NCBI GenBank assembly: GCA_001414485.1 | Contig: LLEY01000019.1 | Span: 248,001-312,000, forward strand | Source of the DNA: Calycina herbarum | Taxonomy: Eukaryota > Ascomycota > Leotiomycetes > Helotiales > Pezizellaceae | Length of the DNA stretch: 64,000 nucleotides | Direction: 5' to 3' | Shown: one piece after another, positions 11,921 through 25,095 of the stretch | How the letters are laid out: every line of letters begins with the position of its first letter | Numbering within the stretch: position 1 is the first letter of the stretch | The notes under the pieces: model-generated | Databases searched by the model: none | The model's input: only the letters and a program-made list of their open reading frames with translations | What the model was told of the DNA's origin: nothing | Translations under genes and position numbers: made by a program

Positions 11921-14566
11921 CGTTTCTGTCAGATTTTAGCCTACGTCGTGTGGCTGTCTGTATGATTCAAACGAGTGGCATTTGCAAAAGAAAAGAAAGC
12001 TGTAAGAAGACAATTAGGAATGCGACCACATGGCAGACGTAGCAGAGATAACCGTACATCAATGAGACATCTTCCCCAAGCCCAGCGCGGGCAATGAAGG
12101 TGTTTCGAGAACTTCCACAACCCTCCAGAACAACCACACGATCAGGCGGGGTCGAAGGATCCACGGTTTCAAACCCGTCTGTATTTTATCGAAGAAAATC
12201 CGTATGGGGTATCAATTCCCTCAACCAGCAGTGAAATTGACAACGAGTCGCATACAAGAAACTCTGTCGACACAAGAGATGGAACTTGTAGAATGGGTGC
12301 AGAGGATGCAAATGAGGCAGAAAGACAACAAGCTCAAGAGACAAGAAACAGGAGAAGACAGACAGTGAGGTCAAAAGAGCTCTCGGACAAGTCACATTCT
12401 GTCTTTAGTGGAATCCGCTCCCTCGATTCATGAACCGAGCATTTCAGGCGATGGGCATGCAACTTCCCAAACGGTGCTCATTGGACAATCCAAGTTGAGG
12501 GGGCAGCGAACTTCCCTGTGCTTGATGCGCCTGCGGGAAAGGGGCTCGAGGGCAAGCGTGGGCAAGCAAAGCAAAGCGAGGCAACGCAACGCGATGGATT
12601 ATTGTTAGTTCATCTCGCAGACATTCGGAAGAAGCAGTGGCCGACGGGAAGTTGTTGAGATGGAAGAATTGGAAAATCCGTACTAAACTCTCCACACTGA
12701 AAACCAAAAGTCCACAGGTGTCGACAAGCCTGACGACGATCAGCAGGCTGCGTTCACGCTCGACTCCTGCCAGGGGCTGGGGGGAAGTTCTGAAGTTCTT
12801 CAGCTCAGTTCGCTCTCGGCACTAGGTACCCTGACCGAACTCGAACCATCCCGCGCTAATTGGACTTGTCTGCCCTTGTCAAATGCACGTAACCAAATTT
12901 ACATTGCCCCGTATCATAAACTCCTCCAACAGCCTCGTGGCGTCAAATTTGGTATCGATAAATTACCCCAGTCCTTATTCCCAAGCGGTCATCCTCTAAC
13001 CAAAAGAAGAAGGGTTAATTCTACATCAGGCAAGCTTCATCTACCTCATAAATGGCCTCAATGACGTCCTGACTCGAGAAGAATGAAGCTAAATAGGAAG
13101 TACGGAGTACGGACTCGTCCGTACACATTACTTTGGAGGCTAGACTCAACTGTCTCAGACAACATTGAATCCCACAGCATGCACGTCTGCCTGCCGGCCA
13201 CCCTAATTTCCGAATAAATAAATATAAAGTTACGGAGTACGGGCTAAGAGATAGGTAGGGTTTCTATGATGATGGCAGTACGTGCCTACGTCGATCCTGC
13301 AAGACGTCTTTAGCTGCACCAAAAGGTATTGCACTGTACATCCGGTGCCGTGTAAACCCAGTTTTCGCAGTGTCAGAAAAATGACCCTCGTTACACCCAA
13401 TTCGCCTGACGAAACAATACTTGCATATTAATTATCAAAACCTCAGTCCTTAAGTTCAAGGTTTCCATAATATGCATCTGTCCATCCGAAGTGGAGACTC
13501 GATCGGATACAAGTCAAAACAAAACCCGATCCAGATCATCCGAAAGAAAAACCTTCCTCTCTAACCTGGAAATGGAAAATTTAAACTTTTCTAATCGGCA
13601 GTGCACGACCGATCAGCCACGCAGACCATGAACCACTCATACAGGTTTACTAGATTTCTGATTCAGCGGTACTTGCATTTGATAGCGTTGACGGATTATT
13701 CACCCCCTTCGGGCTCTCTTCGGGCTCTCTTCCCCGCCTCGTTCCTAACACGCCTTGCTCGTACAACACTAATACTTCCCGTCGATCTCAGTCGTCAAAT
13801 CAAATTATCAGGAAAACTTTGTTCGGATTTTTTCTCGTAGAGCGATCGTTAAAGAAGACCGACAGGCAATCCAGTTCTTCATCAAACCGAAATCGCATCA
13901 AGATAAAAGGAAATGATGTCTCGACCAACGTGTCTGATGAAGAGGAATGATGCAGAATGAGTGGGAAAAGAAAATTAACCACGACGACCCGAAAAAAGCA
14001 GCTGTAGCCGTGCTCCAACTAACAATAATGTTTACTAAATAAAAAAGAAGCGTGTCAAAAATATCAGTCAGGGTAATGTAAGAGAACCAGGCGGTACCCC
14101 TAATTTACTTTGATTGTACGAAACTGTCCAGCTAGGGCAATGGAAAACATTGCTCGAGAGTATTGGAGAGAATCAAGGTCTGATTCTCTCTGGCGTGCTC
14201 AAACAATATTTGTGATTGTCCTAGGCTGCTTGGCACACTCCAAGGGAAGTGAGGTCTACGCAGAGCAAAGGTAGATATTTTACAAAAAAAAACTCTGCTA
14301 AGGAAGTACCTGGTAGCCTTTGAAATCAGCCAGCTCATAGTGATTTGAGTCTAGAGAAGCAAATAATATATGTGTTGCTAGAGTATAAGCTATGCTAAAC
14401 CTTCATGAAGCAATGTAAAATGGTATCTCACCAACATAGATTTGCAACATTCATGCCATCCCAAATAATCCCACAAGGCAATATAAACAGTGTAAAGCAA
14501 TATAAAGCTCGAATGCAACGCCATGATAAAATTCTAGCATAAACAAATGATTGCAATCAACTTCGT
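11921..14566. other. Intergenic, 2.65 kb
   Basis: Gene-poor spacer between two minus-strand genes; its left part is the promoter of the disordered-protein gene. Small ORFs are not convincing. It contains a short motif TACGGAGTACGG near 13097 repeated as TACGGAGTACGGG near 13233, and a duplicated GGGCTCTCTTC near 13710-13730. No tRNA, and no RIP-like CpA loss. Confidence 0.4.
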
Positions 14567-17500
14567 TTAATCGACAAAATCAACAAAATCCTTGAGTCCG
14601 TCAATAAGTTCGGAGTCAAACTCGCTAACCCATGCTGGAAGTGTTGGTGATTGCGGAATCTCGTCCTTTACTACTCGACGGTGCTTCACCTCAGCTTGTT
14701 CCGGCGTTGGTGATCTCTCTCTCTTCAAGGATGCGGGCGTGGTCTGTAGAAGGACTGGTGGCTCTGGATTCATAACCTGGTAAGCTGAGAAACCTGGGTT
14801 TCCTTTTGTGTCATGTGTCTCTTCTGGGAATGAAGCAAAATCGAAGACACCATCGGCGAAGCTAGAAGAAAGCTTCGGGCTAGCTTGCCTTGGCGCAAGT
14901 ATCATCGAGTCACTAAAATCAAGCATTGGAGCTTCGGGACTCGCTAACGAATCATCGTGTGTATGTGACTCGGAGGCTTGGAGTTGGTATGCGACATATC
15001 CTTCTTCGAATGGGTCACCATTATCATATTGCTCCTGTAATGTAGCAGGCGAAGGAAGTTCGAGGTTTGAACCGACTTTTCTCTGCAAAAGGGCTGGTGA
15101 GAGTGAATTTGAGCTAGAATGAACATTCTTCCTCAAAAGCTCAGACGGTGATGGAAATTCCGAGTCGTCAAATCCTCCGTCGTCGTCAAAATCACCATCA
15201 TTGATAGGCGCAAAAGGTAGCGTTGGTGACTTCCCGCTCCCATATTCGAAGACAGGTGTTTGGTGCATCATTCGCAAAGGCCTATCTTCTTGGACGCTTG
15301 TATGAAGCTTATGCAACTTTTGGTAATCGCGGGGGGCAAGTCGAGAGTAAGGAGTTTCGTAACTTTCCGCGAGATCTATCACTTCCAATTCGTCGTCGTC
15401 CATACGTTGAGATCCCTCCTTCAGCTTCAATTTTGAGACCTGCATTGATAAATCAGTTTAAACTATGTCAACTTTCATGGTGTCATTTATTTACCTTGTT
15501 ATGCTTGACGGGTATCATGCCACCAGAAGCAACTGCGTTTGACTGTGCTGACTTGGCGCCAGAGACCGACTAAATTTGATCAGTTTCATCTCAAAACTTG
15601 CGTAGGTAGCTCATAGTGACTTACCTTGGTTCTGATTCTTGGCTTTGGTTGTTTGTCTAAGCCCTCCTGACAACACCTATGTTTGCAAGGGTTCTTATTT
15701 TTGCGGAGACCATCACGACATGAATGATTGCAGGTCCATTTACCATTTGGCATTTGGATGGAAGCCGATGTCTTCAAAGCCGTTGCTGTAGTAGATTTCT
15801 TCGAGGTTTGTGCAGCGACATCATCAACGTCAACAAATCCATCCCAGTCTCTAACATGTTCCATATCGGAGGCGAGGTTAAGAAAGTCGCTATCCTGGAG
15901 ATCATTTCCACCAAATTCATCATCCAAGTGGCTTTTGTTTTCCGAATCCTTGCTTGAAACTGCTGCCTTTTTGGGAGTAGGTGGTGGAAATCCGGAGGCT
16001 GGGATGCCGTGCTGGAGAGAACTCGTTTTTTCCGTTCCTACGATATCATCGCAAGCAACAATGCACTTGATCTCATCATCAACACTAGGCAACTCAACCG
16101 TAAAGTCAAATTCATGACCATGTTCAAGTTGCAGAATGCTACCACGCCAAAAGTGGACGAGATGGCCGCTATTCGTGGTTTCTGCTGTAAATGTCAAGGA
16201 AGGTTTTTTGTCATTCCATACAGGTATTTTGACGTTAGAAAATCCAAGGCGAACTCCGATCTTGATCTTTGGCTTCAGGCCAGATTTGGTGACCATCTGG
16301 TTGGTTAGATGTATTTGTAGAGTCAAACTTGGAAATCCCAAAAGCCGATCTTTGGTTTGCCGTCCGAATGGTGGATTCTTCCCTACATATCGTTCAATAG
16401 TTGCAGTATCAAGGCTCGCAAGCTTTTCGATATTATTGACATTGTTGGTCACCAGTCTCCTCGATGCGGCAGGGCCAATCTGGGAAATCTGTTGAAGTTG
16501 AAGGTTGGAGTTTTCCCAAAAACCCGCAGAGAAGCTTCTAGAAAGACCAAGGGCGTGTCTTGTGGAGACCGCGTCGCAATCGTACGCCTTGCATTCAACC
16601 ACACATCGAATAAGACGCTTCATCCGATCTAAGATAACAGATTTCTCAATCATAAATTGTCTTCGCAGAGGCTGGAACTCTTTGGCAATAGGATGCTCGA
16701 TACCACTGAGTTGGGATTGAATTAACAAAGATATCTTCTGAGAAGTCGTCGAGATATTTCCGTTGATTGGGAATTTCATGAACGGAGACTGGTTGAACTC
16801 TCTCAGGCAAGGTCTTTGGTTTGGCTTCATTCTAAAATCCTGAAATTCCTTTGCCTGACAGAGAATATTGAGCTAAATCAGTTAGCGAAGGTTCGATTTG
16901 GAAAAGGAGTAGGCCCTACAATATCTTCTGTTTTCGCCTGTCTTGGTATGCTCAACAAGAGCTTCATGGTCTCAAACTGCACCATGTAGCGAGACATAGC
17001 ATCCCCGTATACCGTGCACTTGATTCCACGCTCTCCAGTGACAAGCTCGTGTTCTTGGAGAAGTTTGATATTTCTTTCGCAAATTTGCTTGAGACGCTGC
17101 TCGGTATCGCCTCCTGGATAAATCCCGTCTATCTTGTAATGACTTGGATTCAATCTCATACGAACAGCGAGAAAGGTCCCCTCGAGCCACGACTTTGCGG
17201 AATCAACGCTATTGACAGTTCCCAGTCCAATTTCAGAATTCAAATGCTCAATTAAATTGAGATGTAAGCTGCTCTCGAGAACATCAGTGCCAGAGATCAT
17301 TTTCTCGTAGCGTTGCTTCTTGTCCGCTTTGGTCATGATCACTGCCACTGCACTATCTTCGAACTGAGGTCTCCCGGCCCGTCCAAGCATCTGCATGACT
17401 TCGAGATCAGAGTACTCTGTAATATGCCCCTCCTGGAATGTAACAGTGCCTTTAAGGATGACAAGATGACAGGGAAGGTTTACTCCCATAGCCAAGGTCG

Positions 17501-19484
17501 AGGTACAACAGATAAGACTAATGTCCCCCTTCAGAAAAGAATTCTCTACACTCTGGCGATCATGGGGATCAAGTCCAGCATGGTGAAATGCAACACCAGA
17601 TTTAGCAAGGGCTTGTAGCTCTGTATTCTGGAGGGGCAACCGCGCAGCAGGTATTGGCCATGCTCGATCCTCAGCTCTCTGGCCTGTCCACCAGTCTGCC
17701 AATAACTTGGCGGTATTCTCACACGATTTCCGGGTAAAACAGAAAACCATGATGGGCTTTTTTTCAGTGTGCTTTCGGATTATTCCCGGTAGCTTTCCGT
17801 CCATGAGCTTCTCGAAGATGAAATCGTTCATCTTCTCATCAAATCCATAAACATGCTTTTGGAGCTTCACAGGCCGGAAGTTTTCTCCGAAAGTCTCTCG
17901 ATGGGCTGGAAGTTGCTGGTTGCAACGGTTTCTACCAAACCACACGGCAATATCTTCCGAATTGGGGATTGTAGCACTCAATGCAAGAAAACGCACATTG
18001 GCTCCCATAGACTTCATGCGAGAGACCACTGCCTCCAAAGTAGCACCTCGAATTTCTTTCACAATATGTACCTCGTCGATCAGGAAGAGCTGTACCATTT
18101 GAACCAATCTGTGGTGATCCGACCATTTGCGAGTGATGCTATCCCACTTCTCGGGGGTTGTAACAATGATCGATGCCTTGCGTACTTTGGCCATTTCTCC
18201 TTGGGTTGTATCGCCCGTGAGCTCTGCACACTCAAGGTTCAAATGAGCAAATTTCTTACTCCAATCTCTCATACGCTCCGAGCAGAGAGACTTTGTTGGC
18301 GCCTGGTAGACAATCTTGAATTGCGCCGAACCATTCTCTTCAACAGCTCTGCAGATGGCGAGCTCTAGGAGAGCAGTCTTTCCACTCCCCGTGGGGGCCG
18401 AGACGACAACATTGTCGTTAGTTCTGTATATGGAATTGAAACACTTCGATTGTACCGCATTGAAGAGCTCGTACGGAAATACAGAACGAAATCGATCTGG
18501 CAACTCGTGTGGCGAGACAAGTTGGATACCGTGAGCCAGCGGCGGGGCATGTGCAAGAGTCAGGGTCTGCCGGTTATGTTTGACTGGTGATTCGTAGGGC
18601 TGCTGTTGTTTAGGGGTACGCGGATAGATCAAATGGCCTTGACCAGCTGAGCGCTGAGATGCTGGTGTTGTGCGAGCGGCTACTTTACGGCGGCTCACTC
18701 TCTCTGTTGGACTAGAGTGTTGGCCAACAGGTGAGGAATTGTTGGGGACCAACCCTCCTTCTGGGCTGCGTGCAAAGGCACCTTGAATAGGTTAGAGTAG
18801 TGATTCAAAGTCAGCTAGGAGAAAGATATAGTATACGTACTCAGATTGAAAGGTGGAGTAATCTGCGGGTTTTGTGACCGTAATGGATTGGGGATCCGAG
18901 AATTAGATTGTGCCTGCTGAGGCTGGAAGAAGTTCTGTGGCTCTGGAAAAGTGGACTGAGGTTGCAATGGCATTGTTCTTCGCGTGAGCATAGCAGTTAG
19001 CAGCTGATCGGTTTGATCAACTGACTGCGACTGCGGGAAACGAGTAATTCCTTGGTCGGTCGAGATGTTGGGGTTGGGGCGTGGGGCCTCCTGAAAAGCA
19101 AAGTGATGACCTGCATTTTCTGGGACTCTTTGATCGGCATCTTGTTGGCTGTAGATGTTCGGTGGTAGGAGAGAGACCCGATTCGGTGCAGAGGATCGAG
19201 GCTGTTGAAGTTGGTATGACGATCGAAAGATTGGTCGAGGGGCGGCGATGGCAGCTATGCTTTGTTAGCGTTGATGCACCCCGCATTATAGCAAAACATT
19301 CAGACTTACACGGCTCATTGAAGATGTCTGGTTCTGGTATTGCGCGCCTTGAAGACGGTGGGAAACTCCATTCTGGCATCTCCGCTGATGGGAGGTTGAA
19401 GCCTCGAGCAGGTTGCTCTTGACGACGAGGGCCTCTGGCATTGTCAATGATGCTTTGCAAGTGCGGATCGATATCTCGATCCAT
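14567..19484 (-). CDS. HFM1: Meiotic DNA helicase HFM1/MER3
   Basis: Ski2-like 3'-5' DNA helicase acting in meiotic crossover formation (ZMM pathway), nuclear. Six exons: 19310-19484, 18841-19254, 16920-18781, 15625-16872, 15495-15569 and 14567-15439. All introns are 47-60 bp GT..AG, and the joined frame is 4647 bp, 1548 residues. Motif I APTGSGKT lies near residue 325, motif II DEVH near 432, motif III SATIP near 465, and motif VI QMLGRAGRPQFE near 660. Exon 4 carries the winged-helix/Sec63-like part (about 820-1110) and the Cys/His cluster CNHSCRDG..CKHRCCQEG near 1210-1235 that is characteristic of HFM1. The N-terminal 270 residues and the last 290 (acidic, ending FVDFVD) are mostly disordered. 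No stop or frameshift is seen, so sexual recombination machinery appears intact here. Confidence 0.92.
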
Positions 19485-20917
19485 GCTGCCGCATTGAGGG
19501 TTTCTTTATTGCTTCGAGACGATAAAGATGGGGGGTTGCAGAGATGGTAGAATAGGTAATGGAGGGAGGTAGATGTGAAGGTAAGAATTGAGCCTCCGTA
19601 GATCAAGAGAATGATGGAAAAGTAGGTACCGACTTGCTCAGATTACGCAAGGAGAGAGATTGGAGGTATGCCGACACGATTGAACTGTGATGGAAGTCAA
19701 CCTAGGTGACATTTGTTGGTTCAGAGCAGGTTGGCGAAATCGACGACGCGTGAGCACGTGCCCACGTGACACTATTTAGAGAAGGAAGGAGCGAGCCTGC
19801 TCTGGAGCAGGATCCATGGATCCTGTCCACAATGGAAGGCCACCTACCTGTCTCTACCCGAAGGCCACGACTTTACTGATTGAAAAAGAGTTTCTCGAAT
19901 AGTAAAAACTTCAACTTGGAAAAGCAAGCAAAACAGCCAACAACACCTCAGGTATTCCCTCCTTATACCCACCTGATTCTTACTCTAGTAAAACTAGGAC
20001 AATTACAAATATTGTTCCACAAGGTTTACCCCTTAGAATAATACCATCAATTATGCCGAGACTTTCCCCAACAGCTATGTGGAATGACCGAGACTCTCTC
20101 GCGATAGACATTAAAGCAGGTTCGTACCTGCCACCTAGCCCTTGTTGTTCCAACCTTTTAGGGTCATTCAAGTAAATCATCCTACGCACTTGGAACAATT
20201 TGGGACTATTAGCTCAGGTGATTTGGAACAACCAAGTGTTTTTATGTCCACCGCAGAAAAAAGGATTCAAAAAGGGCCTAGAAAAAAAAAACAGGGCTTA
20301 ATCCCTTTTTGAATGATAATTGCGAGAGAATATACAAACCGCATATTACCACAAAGCTGCTATGAAATGAAATACTGTCCAGGTTGGTCTAAAATGTATT
20401 TCTAAAAATATAATTTTTATAAAAGTAAAGAAGTTTGAGGCATTGGTTCGACCAGCTCGATCACTTCCTACAGCTCTCGTTCGAATCTAAAACCAAGTAA
20501 GATAGAGTCTCCGATCAAGATGATGTGGATTAAAGAAAGAAAGAGAGGGTGACAACTTATGGACCGACCCAGCAGATCATCATAGGCAGCCGCCCTTGCT
20601 CCCATGAGTTCATGATTCTCTCCATTTTTCCTCTCCCCAATATGATGCGATTCCCACCGTATATCTAGCCCAAAGATATGCAGACATGCAACCGACTCAT
20701 TTGAATACGAGTGAATAACTCCTTACTGTGCCCAAATGCCTCAACGCCCAAGTTCCACGCCCATGGACGTGGAACATGTGGAAAAAACAAATCCCTTTTT
20801 TGCCGTATGTATCCAAGCTTTGGACGATTCCCACAAACCCTCTTCGCCCCCCTCACGTCTTGGCATGCCGTCGTCTCTTCTCTTTTATTTTTACATTTCA
20901 TCTACTGCCATAGATGC
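19485..20917. other. Intergenic, 1.4 kb (HFM1 promoter side)
   Basis: Holds the HFM1 promoter and the 3' flank of the transporter gene. It contains the second copy of the dispersed repeat at 20117-20240. No convincing gene or RNA. Confidence 0.4.
20117..20240 (+). repeat. Dispersed degenerate repeat, copy 2
   Basis: Second copy of the sequence at 8664-8790, same orientation, about 11.4 kb away. It is bordered on the right by GGAACAACCAAG and an A-rich stretch. See the other copy for landmarks. Confidence 0.6.
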
Positions 20918-22585
20918 TCAATCATCTCGCTTTATCTTTCCCCTTGAAGAACCCGCCCTCGAATGATGACGTAAGGGTGAGCTGGGACGGGACGTTGATA
21001 AACCGGCACTCTTGATGTTTTCTAGCGTTGGATCTAATACCGTTCTCGTGCTGAGATTCTTTTCCTCCTCAAATCTAGGTGTATACCCATTATCAATTGT
21101 TGTCTTTTCGTAGCTAACGATGTTGATGGGAGGTGGTCTATTTCGCTTCCTCTCCGGGCCACTGTACAGGTACGTGCTGAAAATCACAAGCGCGGTACCA
21201 AAAATGAACTAGATGCTGTTAGTAACATTCACACGGCTACAGGGTATTTATTGAAATGACTTACGTTGAATGTGACCCGGAAATCAAAGAACCAAACGCT
21301 AAAAAGGAAGCTCAAAATGATCGAGATGGATGTTGCAAAGTTCTTGGCGATATTATCCGCGTAGTTGATGCACATAGCCACCAATACACCACCACAAGCC
21401 TGGAAAACGATGGCAGTCCAAACAACACCATTGTATCCAATAAAGAAACCATTCTTCGATATATCCTCTCCATCTTTCATTATGACCCCAAATACCAGGG
21501 CTGGAAATAGCGAATAGAACGAGAGCTGCACATTTCGGGTCCAGACCGTTACATGCGTTGTCGACTCTTTGAGGACCTTCTCGAAATACACCCCCGTTAG
21601 ACCAGAGATCATCGCGGCTATTAGGACTGCAGATAAACCAATTGAATAATTCATGATTGGTTTCACCAGCCCTAGATCTTCTTCTATCCCCTCGTATGTT
21701 GCTGAGCGCTTCACAAGTCCTTCCGAAATGCCTTCCATCCCGCGTTTTGTCAACTCCCTGGCTACCTCGGCAGCTCCGTTGCTAAGTTGTCCGATTTCGT
21801 GAAAGGATCGTGGAAAGTAGAATCGGGATTGGGAGTCTTTGATGGGATCGTAAATGGGATTTTCGTGGCTCCCAGAAGGTAATTGGACTACAGCAACACC
21901 CAGTGTGAGGAGAACCAGAGCGACCCATTTTTTCGAAGAGAGAGCTCTGCCGAGCATTGTAACTGAAAAAACAGCCGTCGTAAGAATCTGCGGAGCTATT
22001 AGAATGCCAGATCCACCAACATAAGACGGAATATGCTTACCTTGAGCTGGTACAAAATCTGAAAATGGACAGCGTCTAAGTTGCTGACGGCAACGTATTG
22101 CAAAGAATTCTGAAGGGTATAAAGGGTTGCTGGAATGGCCAATTTCCACCCATCGCCAGAAAACACAGACATGTATAATTGTTCGAGAAGGACTGTCGCA
22201 GGCGTCGAAGGTGGAAGAGTTCGTGATATATCGTACATGGCGATTGTCAGTGAGACCGCGAGTTTTATGACCTCATTGAGGAAAACCGCCGTCGAGGTAA
22301 AATATCGATGTTCGCCGGCGGAGGGCATGATCCTCGAATAATGCATTATCTAGAGTTTCGTCAATCATTTGCTCTCGCAGTGCGATCCTTCGAGGGGGTG
22401 AAATGTTGGATTTTGGGATACTGACGAGTATGAGGGCCGAGTTTTGGAATGTTAGCTGGAAGAAGAATTAGCACAGGTTTTGTTTGCAAATCCCCTCCCA
22501 TGGGGAATATCCTCACTGTGACCAAAGAAACAAGCTTCATTGGGACACCCATGACGTTGGGTGCCTTTTGCGACGTGTCCCCCAT
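20918..22585 (-). CDS. Nucleotide-sugar transporter (SLC35A/UDP-galactose or UDP-GlcNAc type)
   Basis: Golgi/ER membrane antiporter of the NST family that brings UDP-sugars into the lumen for glycosylation. Five exons: 22517-22585, 22426-22455, 22041-22349, 21265-21987 and 20918-21208; 1422 bp, 473 residues. Family signatures: LTFQNSALIL and MHYSRIMP (TM1 end), TLQNSLQYVAVSNLDAVHFQ, QLKILTTAVFSV, SGLTGVYFEKVLK, NVQLSFYSLFPAL, and GGVLVAMCINYADNIAKNFA. The cytosolic loop between TM5 and TM6 is long (about 75 residues), and the tail is polar and basic, both usual in filamentous ascomycetes. Exon 2 is a 30-bp microexon encoding only ten residues of TM1. The substrate cannot be told from sequence alone. 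Confidence 0.9.
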
Positions 22586-25095
22586 AGCTGCTGCCCCTTG
22601 CGCCCAAGACGATTCTTTCTAGTTGATTTTGATATCTGCGAAGCGCGAGGAGTCGTGGGAAGAAGCTGCCGCAGTTTGTTGGGTAAAGCAGATAGGGTCG
22701 TGTAAGGAGGAATGCGCTGCGCCCTCTTTCGAGGTTGGCGGTGTGTTGGGAGAGGGGGAGGGAGAGGGAGAGGGAGAGGAAGAAAAGTCCGAGTCGCAGG
22801 TGTCCAGAGTTAGAATGGATGACTTGGTGTTGTGCTATTTTGGACTAGCTGGAGTTGGTGGTATTTGAGATGAGATGGTTGGGTACAGCAGACTGGTAGC
22901 TCCTAGGGGCTGAGACTGACAGAAAAGCAGCGTCCCCTTACGTTACAACTGGGAGTTTTTGAAACAATAAGAAAGGTTATGTTTGGAAGCCGAGCTAAAA
23001 TTCATATTGTATTTTTGAGAAAAAGAAGAGAATATTTGTCGAGAGCGTTCGTCTCATGTCCCTTTCCAAGTATTAAGAGTATCTGGTACCGGGACAAATC
23101 TCCAGTAGCCTCACACCAACATCATACAATTGAATCGAAAGCGTAGCCGGTTCACCGCATTATCTTGTTCCACTTCTCTGGATACCTGCCCATGCATTCT
23201 ACAGTCAAAGACAACTGCCACCGCATCCCAAACCACCACAGCGGAGCATTGCCCCGCAATCAAGCATTCGAAACGTTACTCGTGATCTGGTTTCGTCTTG
23301 TCTACGTCCACCTCACCTCTCAGTATCTTACACTCCGCAGGTACGGAATAGCAGCTCCCAATCCCGCCAGTTTTTGTCCCTTTCCAAAAATATACACTGC
23401 TGTAGATAGTCGAATAAACTGGCAGAAGTAGTGGAAGCTCAAGATCAGATGGCTTCCCATTTTCAGCCACATCTGCAACTCCGGATTTCTTGGAGTTCAG
23501 AAGGTGTGATCCCGAGATCAAGAAAATGGGAGAAAATCTTTCATTTCCGCCATCACCTGTTCGACTCCCACCGCCTCGCCTCAGGGTATTCTTTTTTGAA
23601 TCACTCCCTCATTCATCCCTCATTGCCTCGAACGCGAGTGGCAGTGGTCGAAAGTGTCTGTGACATTGGTGTTTTCCCCATTCCTTCATCAAGTATCTGA
23701 CGACCGGACTGTAATATCAAACTTGGACTTTTCTTTGGAAGTATGGCGCGCTGAACATGGCTATGGAAGAAGTCTAGAGTCTTGTAAGTCCTCATCCACA
23801 CAACGGGCATCTGCTAACCTGGAGTACATTGCCAACCGTTGTAAAAACGATTGTGCCTTGCACAGAAATTCCAAGTGGTATTGCCTGGTCGCCTGCCTTC
23901 ACGATGAACAACAAACTCGGCAGTAAATAGCTCGTTGTTCCAACTTTCTAGTACAATTGGTCTTGATTGTTCCAAATAATATTCCACTGCCACTGCAACT
24001 TCCTTTGCTGCATCGCGCCTGCTCGCAGGCGGAAAAACCTTAATCCGGGATTTTCTCGGTATAAACAGGACAAACGGCTTGCCATTGGTCAATTCTGCCC
24101 ACAGAGACCCACACAAGGTTCAAGAGACTTGAGTCCAAATAAGCGAAGTTGCTATTGTTCTACGGATGAGTAGCTCAATTGGTTAATGTGTGGTTGTCGG
24201 AATCAAGCAGGTTAATTCCTCACTTCTTTATGGAGTATTAGTGGGCATGGGATTGTGGGGAGCTTTAATCTGTCATCGGGGCATGTGACTGACCTAGTGA
24301 TGAATGACCACAGTAGTATGAATGGACCTCTGGCTTCGTGTATACACTTCGCCTTCGAGAGCATGGGTTTCCTTGACCGGATACAAAATTGTAATTCTAC
24401 GGAATTATTACGAAAATTTCGAGGGTCTTCGGATAAAGTTTACAACCTGGTTCTCAGTTGTAAAGTTCCTTGAATTCTGGGTGTGGTTGGGATACTTGTA
24501 TCCTTGTTTTGCTAGTTGGACATAAAATTCTATCTTCTTCTACTCTTTAAGAGAATTACTATTCTTTATATTATTATCCAAAGGAGGATGGGCGGGTTGA
24601 TGCTTTAGAGAATTTGGGATACTTCAAGTTGGTTGGGGTTTTTCGATCTTTTTACACGAAAGGCTCTCTCTTATATTTATTTTAAAACACTTTTTATTTT
24701 CAATTTTAACACTTAATTAGTTGTTAGCAGATCTGTGTCATCGACGATTTTATCCTTTTGTTTTCCATTTACACTGCGAGATTCCTGCGTTGTTTAAGAA
24801 GTAGCCCTTCTCAACTGATAACCAACCACAGATCAGAAGATTATTCTACCAGTCCTGTCGATTACTGTTACTACTACATGCCTTTGAAATCCTTTCCTTT
24901 TCATTCGTAGATCTCGGCGACCCCACTGTCTTATCCCTGCCAGAAAAGTGGTGATGTAATTGTTGATACTTTTTACCGGTTACGTCAATTCCAAAACACG
25001 CCTCTTGTACCTCTATTTATTTTCTTCTCTTCTTTCACCAGTCGGCTCTTTCTGTTTAGTTTCCAATTAATCTATCAATCCGCGCCTCCGCGATC
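22586..25095. other. Intergenic, 2.5 kb between divergent transporter and catalase genes
   Basis: A long shared upstream region. It contains a purine microsatellite of GGGAGA-like units at about 22748-22786 close to the transporter start, and a tRNA-like relic near 24164. Short ORFs (for example minus 23814-24116, 100 residues) have no recognised domain. CT-rich tracts directly upstream of the catalase start (about 25020-25090) look like its leader. The size is large for this window and may reflect stress-regulated control of the catalase. Confidence 0.4.

Noticed and set aside
16878..18752. Separate ORFs at 14567-15445, 15586-16830, 16878-18752 and 19017-19484 as four genes
   Set aside because: GT..AG introns of about 50-60 bp join them in phase into one HFM1 gene with domains in the right order.
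23814..24116. 100-codon minus-strand ORF in the transporter/catalase spacer
   Set aside because: Protein-like composition, but no homology recognised and no supporting neighbouring exons; could be chance.
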